64,000 nt of DNA from Eurosta solidaginis. Lineage: Eukaryota > Arthropoda > Insecta > Diptera > Tephritidae. Below the pieces are notes generated by a model. That model did no database searches, was not told where the DNA came from, and worked only from the letters and a program-made list of their open reading frames with translations. The DNA is taken from NCBI RefSeq assembly GCF_040869045.1, contig NC_090319.1:229207832-229271831 (forward strand), given 5' to 3'. The translations under genes and the position numbers were made by a program. Shown here piece by piece: positions 9,350 to 17,959 of this stretch (positions within the stretch are counted from its first letter, which is position 1; every line of letters starts with the position of its first letter).

Positions 9350-10695
9350 TTAGTGTCGTTGCGAGGGATCTGTCGAGATTCCTCGCTCGCTTTGCAGTTT
9401 CCCGGACTACACTTTGGGCATTTTGGACGATACGTGTTTGGTGCGCCACATCCGTAGCAAAACACCGTACGCTCCTCAAGGCAATCGTAGAATCTATGCC
9501 CCTCTTTGTTGCAGTTCCACCAACCAGGTTTTAATTTGGTAGCTGGCTGAGAAACAGCTTCTACTTGAGCAAATTCGCTTTGCGCTATTTCTTCCTCATC
9601 TAGGTCTAAGTCAAGGTAGGCTTCATTCACCTGCCTTCTTGGTAATGGTCGAGAGCTGTTCGTTTGAGAAAAGGATGTGGTCTTAGCAATTTCGTTAGTA
9701 AGACTCTCACCTTTCAAACAGAGTCAGCGCAACTCTGCTACAGAATTAGTTTGTACAAAAAGAAGTTGTTGCCGAAGACGTGGCCGTAAATTATGCTTGA
9801 GAATTTCGAGTAACTCTACCTCTGAAAGTGGAGTTTCAAGAGGTTCCGCAATTTTCAATATGGCTTTACGGAATTCATCAAAACAATCATTTTGACCTTG
9901 CTTACGCGCGCGAATTAACTCCTTAATCTCGAAATAACTCCTATGCTGCTGAAAATTAGTCCTCATAGCTTGGCAAAGGGCTGGCCAGGTAATTCGTTCT
10001 ACCGACCTCCGCTAACGCTAGTACCAATCTTTGGCCTCATTCACAAACATACATTGTACGTGTTCGCACAAAATATTAAAATTACCATTAAGTGTGCCTA
10101 TCACAAGTAACTCTATTCGGAACAAGAAACTATCGACTGATAGACGAGAGGTGCCGTCGAACTTTACATCCCAACTAGAAATTAGATGCGCTATTCTACT
10201 CGTATACGGAACAGTGGACAATTCGCTCAATCGAATTTGGTCAATCTGGTTATGAAAATTAATACTACTTTGATTTGGCAATGGAGGTACATCTCTAGGC
10301 CACACTGGTGTATACCTATTTGGTAGGTGTTGAGCAGCAGATAAGTTAGCTGGCTGACTTATATCATTGCCTGCAGGGACTTGTGGAATAAGGTTAATAT
10401 TTAACCGCTCTAAGAAACTGGATAATGTGTTTTCTATCCTCGCCTCTACTATTTGGGCTACGCGATTTTCCAAACCCTCAAAAACCGTTGCTGACCTCGC
10501 AGACACAATTGCTGAGACCATGTTTCTGATACGAGCTTCATCGTTATTTGCCGGTGGTATGTCCCCGCTATGCGCTCCTTCAGCTGACAAGCTACTACCA
10601 TTTGCTGCTCCTTGTTGCAGCTCTTGTTGCTCTTCCCTATGGGATTTATGCAGATTCCCACTGCCACTGGTATTACCTGCGTTGTCCTGAGACAT
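9343..10695 (-). pseudogene. Element A gag
   Basis: This is a gag polyprotein that would build the particle and bind RNA. The start at 10695 (MSQDNAGNTSGSG) is the first ATG in the gag frame. The N-terminal third is low-complexity and Gln/Ser/Asn-rich. The middle (9724-9966) is an alpha-helical retrotransposon-gag region with CFDEFRKAILKIAEPL. Nucleocapsid zinc fingers follow at about 9420-9540: WNCNKEGHRFYDC, where the expected first Cys is Trp, and FCYGCGAPNTYRPKCPKC. A frameshift separates the N-terminal part (ends 10018) from the middle. A single stop near 9721 interrupts the middle and the zinc fingers. Confidence 0.8.
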
Positions 10696-10738
10696 CGTCT
10701 TCAACAATCTAGTGTTATATATATTCTGATTAAATTCC

Positions 10739-10882
10739 CTACTGCGGCAAGGAGCGGCAGTTTCGGTGGAAGCGGTGATCACACGCGGTAGTTAGAATGT
10801 TATCCCTATTCGTAAAAGCCTTCCTACATAGAAAACATCCAACCTGCAAAGGAGCGTGTTCGTCGCTGTGACGCAATGGCAT
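10739..10882 (-). CDS. Element A leader ORF: 47-aa RING-H2-like half finger
   Basis: A 47-codon frame begins at ATG 10882, upstream of gag. It contains C-x2-C-x14-C-x1-H-x2-H-x2-C (CFLC ... CDHRFHRNC), which matches the first six ligands of a RING-H2 finger. The last Cys pair is absent because a stop follows after RSLPQ. It ends only about 40 nt before the gag ATG, in a different frame. It may be a truncated ubiquitin-ligase-like domain once fused to gag, or a stand-alone small zinc protein. Either reading is inference. Confidence 0.5.
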   Translation of the reverse strand: MPLRHSDEHAPLQVGCFLCRKAFTNRDNILTTACDHRFHRNCRSLPQ

Positions 10883-11843
10883 GTTCCCAAAAAAAATTAA
10901 AAAACAAAAAGTATATGTATATTTGCACTCGCAAAACAAGATATGACCCCTTAACGCAGGGTTAAAAAAATAGTTTAACGCAAACAGAATTGTTTTTAAG
11001 AAAACCGATAAAAAAAATCACCAAAAATATTAGAAGCTTATCCGCTTGTTATGTCCTTAAACGCAAAAAAAAAACTTTCTATTAAAGAAAAACCAACAAA
11101 AATCAAAATAATTATATCTTTTCTGCTTGTAATTAAACGCGAAAAGGTTATCTATCAAAAAAAAAAAAAAACAAAAATCATCAAAAGAAACTTGTTTGAG
11201 ACCATGGGAGTCTATGTAGTGATAATGTGGCACAAAGGTGTAAGTAAGGGCATAATGTCATGGTGCGTTGTGGTATGCAACATTTTTGAGAAAGAAATAT
11301 CGGTTGTGATTTATTTGATATACAACCACAATTTCCGAAATATTCAATATAAATATATATATTCTTTCTCAAACACTAAACAAAAGTTAAAAAAATTTAT
11401 TAAATTGAGGTGGCATCTCGACAATGAGTTTGAGATGTACTTACTATTTGTATGTTTTTTTCTATTGGATTGTAGCAAACGTGAACAACTGGTAAGTCAA
11501 TTGGCATTTAGCCTTAATGACGAAAATTCCAGAAAGTGTATCGCGTATTTTTGCCAAAACCAAAAGAAGTGTCATGCTTAAATAGTTCCCTAAATACGAA
11601 GTCTTAACGCCGTACGCATCTCAAGGTATCTAGCCTATAGGATGGTCAATTCCAGCGAAAATTCTTCGCATCCATACAAAACTGTTTGAACACAACAACA
11701 ATCGAAAAAAAAATCAAAAATTTATAAAATGTTAATCTAATAAAAAAATTCCAAAGCAGACAGACTATTTGATTCAAAGAGTGAATCATGTATATGGAGC
11801 CAATATTTAACAAAAGCACACAAAAGTTGCTTTCCTCTATCGG
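10883..11843 (-). other. Untranslated leader of element A
   Basis: AT-rich sequence between the primer site and the small RING-like ORF. An open frame of 176 codons exists on the opposite strand (11051-11581). It is Lys/Ile/Phe-rich low-complexity translation of A-runs and resembles no protein, so it is not called. Confidence 0.5.
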
Positions 11844-11861
11844 GCTACAAGTTGGGCGCCA
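11844..11861 (-). promoter_or_regulatory. Primer binding site of element A (tRNA-Lys type)
   Basis: On the minus strand this reads TGGCGCCCAACTTGTAG. The first 11 bases match the complement of the 3' end of tRNA-Lys (TGGCGCCCAACGTGGGG). It lies just inside the inferred LTR end and gives the orientation of A. Confidence 0.75.
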
Positions 11862-12207
11862 TTTTATCTGTTATGATATCCATCGACTGAGTGTGCAATA
11901 GGCACATTCACGGACAAAAGAGCAGCAGTGCTTGTGGCAAGGTGCAATGACCACGGCGTGTGCACTAGCGTTTAGGCCCGGAGCTTCAGCTTCGTGGATT
12001 CTTTAACGTAATCACGGCACAGCACTACTCTTCCCAGTCAATGGTCAAACAGAATAAATTGTTTTGCACACTGGGATACTCTAGCATAAGAAAAATAAAA
12101 AAAACAACAAACGCACTTGCATGCCACACTTCAGCCATATGACACACCGTATACTCACCTTTATGCATGGCAGCTCATCGTTGCAACGATGGGTGGCTGC
12201 CTCTGTA

Positions 12208-12219
12208 CCCTTATATATG
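12208..12219 (-). promoter_or_regulatory. TATA box in LTR of element A
   Basis: Minus strand CATATATAAGGG, about 350 bp before the inner end of the LTR. This suits a U3-R-U5 layout with minus-strand transcription toward gag. Confidence 0.55.
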
Positions 12220-12727
12220 TTATTGAGGCCCCGTTATTTTACCACTAACCTCCCAGGTCACAAACCAAAGTAAAACAAATTATGTACACATTAGTAATTA
12301 TTATTCACGAATTCAATGCATTATACAAGTTTGTTTAGCTTTAGCCTAGCTGACCTGAACTTAACTCACAAAATCGGTTTTGATCTTGAACAAGAGAAAG
12401 TAATATGAAAGAAAGTATAAAAAAATGACATCATAGAACAATAATCATTCCTGCGTGTGCACTGAATAGTATATTGCCACTGAAGATGAATATACATATG
12501 TACACATATGCAAAAATAAAAAAAAAATGTATTTTACACTAAGATTGTATGTTTGAAGAAAAGGAAACTTCACTTTGTATATTAATATATATTTATGTAC
12601 ATATGTACATGCATATGTATGTACAGGCATTTGAGTGGATATATATATGTATGTATGATCAAAACTACAATATTAACAAATTGGTAAATTCTCATAGGTA
12701 TATGGGGCATTAGTCAATAACAAATAG

Positions 12728-12730
<3 letters not shown>

Positions 12731-12767
<37 letters not shown>
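12731..12767. repeat. (TA)n microsatellite
   Basis: About 18 uninterrupted TA dinucleotides inside the right LTR of element A. Confidence 0.95.
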
Positions 12768-12768
<1 letters not shown>

Positions 12769-14314
12769 TAGCTTTTCTACCTAGCGTCGAAGGCCTTCTT
12801 GCTTGGAGAGTTGTGTTTTCATTCCTTAAATAAGAACTAAAATATTTCATAAGCCAATTACAAAATATAATTGTTGATATTATCGAAAAAAATTACTTAA
12901 TAAGATTAGCTAACCGCAAATGTTGGCAACCATGCTTAAAAATATTAAAGTGTTACGGAGAGAACTCAGTTAAAGGAATATCTATAATGAATGTTGCTTC
13001 GAACGAAGTCATACAAAAAACTCTCTCTAAGTAATACCATACCAAAAACTATTTAACCGCAACGTGTAAATGTTAACACTTGGTTGCATCGAAAAACGTC
13101 ATACAAAATTTGTTAATATTGCACCATACCAATCTCTAAAGCATGTCCACTTCACTCACATGTATTTGATCGTAGAAATGCCTGAGAGTCTGCTGTGCAG
13201 CAAAAACAACAAAAAAATATTATATGTTGCGTTTGGCTAACTACGTTTTTGTAAGTAATGCATTTGGACCAACTTTTCGAAATTTTCTAACTTAAGTTAC
13301 AGTGGCTCGTAAAAATAAAGGGGCCGAAATCTATGCAGGATTTTTTCAAGCCTGGCTGCCAGTCTAACAATATTAGTTAATTCATCAACTTTCATAAAAT
13401 TAATTCCAGTTTCTCTGCAACATTTTATGTATCTAAATTTTTGTTTCTAAACCTAAACTAACGAAGGAGAGGAACTCGTTTCTTCGAGTTTGAGTTAGAA
13501 CTCTTAAACAACCTTACATTATAGATATGTATATGTATTATGTGTATGTAGATTAAAAATCAAATTTTTAACTTTAGTTTTATAATTCACATTTCTTTAT
13601 ATGATTTGGGGCTTTGAAGACTCCAACATTGATGACGAGATTTTATGTACAGCCTAGATGAAGAACATGGGCATGTAGATTTTCAGGAACTGGTGATGAC
13701 TTGAATCTTATCACCGTGGAAGCGGAATGCGGGTGAAGTAAAAGGGAGGGTTGCTTACGATTCGCACAAGCAACACACATGCATATAATGCAAAATATGT
13801 TGGCAAATGAATTTTCAGAGAAATGTGGTGCTCGTTTTCTTGAGAAGAAAATCTGCGGAAGAAACCGATACCGCTCTGTTAGAATTTTTACGTTAACTTT
13901 TGACACCACACAATTTAATGTTAGACAGGGGGGTAAAAGGGCTTAATTCTTTAAATAAAACATTAAGACTTACCATAGATATCATGTACGTATTTCTGCT
14001 CAAGGTGGACTGGACTGCTCTTGCTAACAAGTGGCGACAGGAGAGTTGTTGAAATTAGGAGTTTTATTTCCCCGCGCGAACTTGGCGAATTAATCCATTG
14101 ATTTTGTTTGAATCAAACACAAAATAGTCAAATTTGATATGGAATCAAACTTAGTTGATTTTATTCACAATACTTTAGAGTTTTAAATATTTAAAATATT
14201 GGAGGTCTAAAAGTTGACTCCAATTTTGTATATGTTTGAAAAAAACAAGGAAACTTGACCACGACCACGATGTTTACTGCTCCGAAACTCCATAGGAAAA
14301 TATCGAGAGCTTAT

Positions 14315-14668
14315 GGCGGCCGCCGTGGTGTGATGGTAGCGTGCTCCGCCTACCACACTGTATGCCCTGGGTTCACACCCCGGGCAAAGCAACATCAAAA
14401 TTTTAGAAATAAGGTTTTTCAATTAGAAGAAAATTTTTCTAAGCGGGGTCGCCCCTCGGCAGTGTTTCGCAAGCGCTCTTGGTGTATTTCTGCCATGAAA
14501 AGCTCTCAGTGAAAACTCATCTGCCTTGCAGATGCCGTTCGGAGTCGGCATAAAACATGTAGGTCCCGTCCTGCCAATTTGTAGGGAAAAGCAAGAGGAG
14601 CACGACGCAAATTGGAAGAGAAGCTCGGCCTTAGATCTCTTCGGAGGTTATCGCGCCTTACATTTATA
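14315..14668 (+). mobile_element. tRNA-derived SINE, copy 2 (inside right LTR of A)
   Basis: Same structure as at 973-1326: tRNA-like head with A-box- and B-box-like motifs, unrelated body, short AT tail. Flanking sequence on both sides is the LTR of A, identical in the two copies, so this is one ancestral insertion copied by the retroelement. Confidence 0.8.
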
Positions 14669-14876
14669 TGACGGAAATAGCTCTTGACCTACCTTGCTCA
14701 GATGAGTCGATAAATGAGTTCAATATCACCTGTTTTTGACAAATGCTTTGTGAAGCAATTTTTGGTAACTAGAAACAGTGGTGCCTAGCTAAACGGGATA
14801 CGAATAAAAGTAAATGCAGCAGGGAATAGAACTAAGAAAATAAAAAAGGAGGCTTGCTGCCTTGTAGTACGGTACA

Positions 14877-15500
14877 GTGTTTTTACCTTTGGATTGCTTG
14901 CTGAAACAGTTGGCCGATTTAATTTCAACTCCTGTATACGACCTCTCAAAGCATCCACCTCGGCTTCGATTTTTTCCTCAAACTGCGTTATTTTCTCGTC
15001 CATACGCGCTTCGAGTTTTGATGATATACGCGCCTCCTGCGATTCGAGTTGTACTGTTTTGCGTGCCTCTTGTTCTTTCCATCTTTGATGTAATCTGTGT
15101 CGACATTTCTGAAATATGCGTTTGTTGTGCTTCGATCTTTGATGTTATTCGTGTCTCTTGGGATTCCATCTTGGATTTTATACGGTTCTCCTGCGATTCC
15201 ATATATGCCTTCTGTTCTGCCAGTTGAGATGACACTGTCGATGTTTGAGCAGATATTGCAGCTAAAATCATGTTCAAGTCTGTGCTCGTAACTGTCTGCG
15301 ATGTTTCATTTTTCTCTTCAACTTTTGTTGTCTCCTCGCCATCAAGATGAAAGACATACTCTTCCACGTTAATTCCTTCTGCTTCCATTGCCTCTCGTAG
15401 TCGTGCCTGAAGTTCGAGTTTAATGGCGGTTATATTCAATCATCGGCTCTCCAACTCCTTCTTCAGTTGCTGGATCTTCAATTCACTGAACTTTGCCATA
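14877..15500 (-). pseudogene. Element C gag N-terminus with SAP-like domain
   Basis: From ATG 15500 (MAKFSELKIQQLKKELESR) the frame meets a TGA at codon 20 and continues NITAIKLELQARLREAMEAEG. Together these form a helix-turn-helix SAP-type pattern (LK-x2-LKKEL ... K-x-ELQARL), known as a DNA-binding fold and found at the start of some gypsy gags. A long Gln/Glu/Ser-rich segment with repeated SQE-R-I-x-S-K-x-E-x-Q units follows and is probably coiled coil. The gag is truncated by element A at 14876. A frameshift near 15000 separates the last part (VDALRGRIQELK). Confidence 0.7.
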
Positions 15501-15541
15501 TCCAAGTTGTATTCCCAATTTTCGGAGTTTATTGAACAATT

Positions 15542-15556
15542 CCTCTTCTGACACCA
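15542..15556 (-). promoter_or_regulatory. Primer binding site of element C (tRNA-Leu type)
   Basis: Minus strand TGGTGTCAGAAGAGG starts two bases inside the LTR. The first 12 bases match the 3' end complement of tRNA-Leu (TGGTGTCAGAAGTGGGA). Confidence 0.7.
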
Positions 15557-15558
15557 AT

Positions 15559-16074
15559 TGTAACGAATTTACTGCAAATCCTCTTATTTGCAACCTTCTG
15601 CTAAGTTCGAATCACCAAACTGTTGAATAAATAACACCACTATTTAGTAATGCAAAATGGTCTTTATTAAAGTACTTCAGAATAAATAACTCTACTATTG
15701 CTCGACAGATAGCGTGCTTAATCAAAACTGATTGTAGCGCCTCTATTGCTGAGGCCTTTTATACTCTTTGATTTCCTCGTTGCATCTTCTAGGCGCTTCT
15801 GTTCTAGAATCTACTAGTTGGTTATCAGTTATAATTATAACTACAGATGTACGTGTATAGCTCTCATATGCGCGTGTGTTTGTGAGCGACACTTCCACAA
15901 TTATAATTGCATATCTCAGATAAGATATCTGCATGTGCTTGTGCGTTGCTTCTCCGCTGCGTGTACGTACATATTTGTAGACATAGTGATTGAATTATTG
16001 ATGTGCATTCACGTCACTGCTTAGTATCGGCTTAGAGATAACAGTACCCCTTACTGTTGCTAATATTCGTTACA
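15559..16074 (-). repeat. 5' LTR of element C
   Basis: A 516-bp LTR that reads on the minus strand from TGTAACGAATATTAGCAAC to ATTCGTTACA, with the two ends forming an inverted repeat (TGTAACGAAT). A TATA box lies at 15755-15764 (minus GTATAAAAGG) and an AATAAAGACC poly(A) signal at about 15660. Its termini (TGTAACGAA) resemble those of element D, so C and D probably belong to related lineages. Confidence 0.85.
15755..15764 (-). promoter_or_regulatory. TATA box in LTR of element C
   Basis: GTATAAAAGG on the minus strand, followed about 95 bp downstream by AATAAA. This gives a standard U3-R order. Confidence 0.6.
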
Positions 16075-16096
16075 ATATGATAATAGACCTCTAGTA
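16075..16096 (+). pseudogene. Element E RNase H fragment between elements C and D
   Basis: The 22 bp encode YDNRPL. Together with the sequence right of element D (VYLFNMKD at 24032) this restores the DNRPLVYLFNMKD context of a Ty3/gypsy RNase H. It proves that D interrupted E and that E extended left before C inserted. AGTA at 16093-16096 is the D target duplication. Confidence 0.8.
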
Positions 16097-16439
16097 TGTA
16101 ACGAAGCTTTTCCTTGCCCCGGTGCTTCTTCATTAACTGCTGGGGTATACTCGCCGTGTCCAAGGTTCGTTTACAATGAATTTGTATTTCGGGGCGCCTT
16201 GCAAATCGTTTCCATATAAATTCACTTTATTGGTAAATTCCCTAAACTATAATATAAAATGTATAAAATGTGTATCTATAATTCACTTAATTTCATTGCT
16301 TGCTTTATAATCCGTGATGGGCTAGCGGTCCCTCGTGTCCCGTTAGGAACGTTCTGTTAGGGCGCCGTACTGATCCCCGTCTAGGTATGTGTGAATGTGT
16401 CTCGGTGACGCCTTGCGCCGGCGTGTTCCTATTATGGTT

Positions 16440-16860
16440 AGTGGCAGTGCTAAGACTGCTGCGGCCAGCGTCGTATGCCTGCGTATCTCTGCTGCGGCCA
16501 ACGTCGTATGTACGCGTAGTTCTGCTACTGCCAACGTCGTGCGTATTCGTGGCTCTGCCAGCGTCGTATTTATGGGTGGCTCTGCTGCCAACGTCGTGTG
16601 TATGCGTGACTCTGCTGTGGCCAACGTCGTATATTTGCGTAGCTCTGCTGCAGCCAACGTCGTATGTAAGCGTGACTCTGCTGTGGCCAACGTCGCGTGT
16701 ATGCGTAACTCTGCTGGCGTCTTGTGTATGCGTGACTCTGCTGTGGCCAACGTCGTATATTTGCGTAGCTCTGCTGCGGCCAACGTCGTATGTAAGCGTG
16801 ACTCTGCTGTGGCCAACGTCGTGTGTATGCGTAACTCTGCTGGCGTCGTGTGTATGCGGA
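16440..16860. repeat. Minisatellite in left LTR of element D
   Basis: About 13 imperfect units sharing TCTGCTG-x-GGCCAACGTCGT and a GTATGCGT-type end. The commonest period is 33 bp, with shorter units near 24, 27 and 30 bp. All are multiples of three, so several frames on both strands stay open for about 150 codons. These long frames are by-products of the repeat and are not genes. Confidence 0.9.
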
Positions 16861-17433
16861 CTCTGCCGCCGAGGCTTATGGCGATGGCGCGCGGGCTCGT
16901 GACGTTGTGGACCTTCGCTTAGCGGGGAGCGAGCGTAGTTTCAGGCGTTGTAGAGCGGTCAAAACCAGCTTACCCACAATCCTCAACCCACGGCTCTCTC
17001 CTATGACGGGAACTGTCTTGCGATGGTCAAAACCGATACGCCTTTCAGATGCCCTTCAATTGCTGCTCAGGTTACAGTCGCAACTTTGCGCCCCGTTAGG
17101 TGAGATCCGTTAGCCTCGGTACAGTCACGTTGTTGGGTTTCACCTCGACTCACTCCTACTGCGGTTGCCGGGGTACTTCTGCCGCGGATGACGTTTGGCT
17201 GAGCGCGGGATCACGATGCTGTGGAGGGCGTTTGCTTGCGAGGGAGCAAGCGTGATCTAAAGCGTTGTAGAGCGGTCAAAGCCTGCTTACCCACAATCTT
17301 CAGTCCACGACTTTCTCCTATGAAACGCACTGGCTTGCAATGGTCAAACCCGATATGCCTTCCAGAGCGCTCCAATAGTAGCTCCGGTCGCAACCACAAC
17401 CGCGTGCTGACTGCCTCCTGTCTTCTCATGTTG

Positions 17434-17444
17434 CCCTTTTTATA
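17434..17444 (-). promoter_or_regulatory. TATA box in LTR of element D
   Basis: TATAAAAAGGG on the minus strand in the left LTR. The same box is at 23763-23773 in the right LTR, where it would drive the element. Confidence 0.6.
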
Positions 17445-17669
17445 GCCAATGCTCTTGATGTTGCTAGCATAGTTCGTTGCGTTGCCATGGTTACGGTGTT
17501 GCTGTGGCGTGTTGTGGCAACTTGTTGCGCTAGTGATGTTTCTGACACTTGTTTGTGTCCCGTGTTGTGTTGGCAATGTTGCTAATCGTGTTTTTATGAG
17601 TACTGCTCCTGTGTTATGGGGCGGTGGTTTTGTGTGGGCCAAATTAATGGATTATATTTGGTCCTTACA

Positions 17670-17682
17670 CCCCCCCCCCCCA
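17670..17682 (-). promoter_or_regulatory. Polypurine tract of element D
   Basis: A run of G residues on the minus strand immediately before the 3' LTR. It is the expected primer site for plus-strand DNA synthesis. Confidence 0.7.
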
Positions 17683-17959
17683 CTTCGGCGATTTAAACCC
17701 CCGTGTCTACTACTTGGATCGTTACCTTCCTTCTGTTCATCGTGATTTTGTACCTATCGGTTCGGAATTTCACCCGGGGGTTGCACCTCCTGTCGACGAT
17801 GTCGGTGAACAACTCTCGTACTTTGTTTGCTACCTCCGGGAATTGTTCTAGCGCTGGGCCCTCTGCACCCTCGGTGGTTTGCGATAGAATGACCGGTGCT
17901 TGCTTATCCTCCCATCCTTGACATTAATTAATATATGTTTGTTTTCCCCTGAATTTATT

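Larger units (their letters stand above)
1..14876 (-). mobile_element. Element A: Ty3/gypsy LTR retrotransposon with very long LTRs, interrupted by element B
   Basis: Read on the minus strand, the order is 5' LTR (about 11862-14876), primer site (11844-11861), gag (10695-9343), protease, RT, RNase H, integrase (down to about 1543) and the start of the 3' LTR (1535 leftward). The order PR-RT-RNH-IN is that of Ty3/gypsy. The tRNA-Lys-type primer site and multi-kilobase LTRs recall the Osvaldo/Ulysses group, which is an inference. The 3' LTR is incomplete: 172-330 and 341-1535 align to 12981-13140 and 13687-14876, and the left copy lacks about 550 bp between them. The element sits inside gag of element C. 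Element B splits its protease. Frameshifts, one gag stop and a Cys-to-Trp change in the zinc knuckle show it cannot move by itself. Confidence 0.8.
11862..14876 (-). repeat. 5' LTR of element A (about 3 kb)
   Basis: The outer end is fixed at 14876 (minus: TGTACCGTACTAC). The inner end is next to the primer site, within a few bases of 11862-11869. It contains a TATA box at 12208-12219, a (TA)n microsatellite at about 12731-12767 and the SINE at 14315-14668. The portion 12981-14876 matches the left LTR apart from a 550-bp segment that the left copy lacks. LTRs of this length are rare but known in the Ulysses/Osvaldo group. Confidence 0.65.
14877..16074 (-). mobile_element. Element C: Ty3/gypsy element (5' LTR and start of gag only)
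   Basis: Visible on the minus strand are the 5' LTR (15559-16074), a tRNA-Leu primer site (15542-15556) and the first part of gag, cut at 14876 by element A. The remainder would lie left of the window. To its right, at 16075, the RNase H frame of element E begins, so C sits inside E. ATAT at 16075-16078 is a possible TSD half that cannot be tested here. Confidence 0.8.
16097..17669 (-). repeat. 3' LTR of element D
   Basis: A 1573-bp LTR bounded by TGTAACGAAG and TCCTTACA on the plus strand. It carries a minisatellite at 16440-16860 and a TATA box at 17434-17444. It differs from the right LTR mainly in minisatellite length and scattered substitutions. Confidence 0.95.

Noticed and set aside
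11051..11581. 176-codon ORF on the + strand
   Set aside because: Antisense to the leader of element A; composition is Lys/Ile/Phe-rich from A- and T-runs, with no motif or relative.
12731..12767. (TA)n tract as a possible origin or promoter
   Set aside because: A plain microsatellite inside an LTR; a genuine TATA box lies elsewhere in the LTR.
14877..15227. 116-codon Cys/Phe-rich ORF on the + strand
   Set aside because: Antisense shadow of the gag coiled-coil repeats of element C.
16387..16922. Several long overlapping ORFs (157-175 codons) on both strands
   Set aside because: All arise from the minisatellite in the LTR of element D, whose unit lengths are multiples of three. The same happens at 22635-23403.
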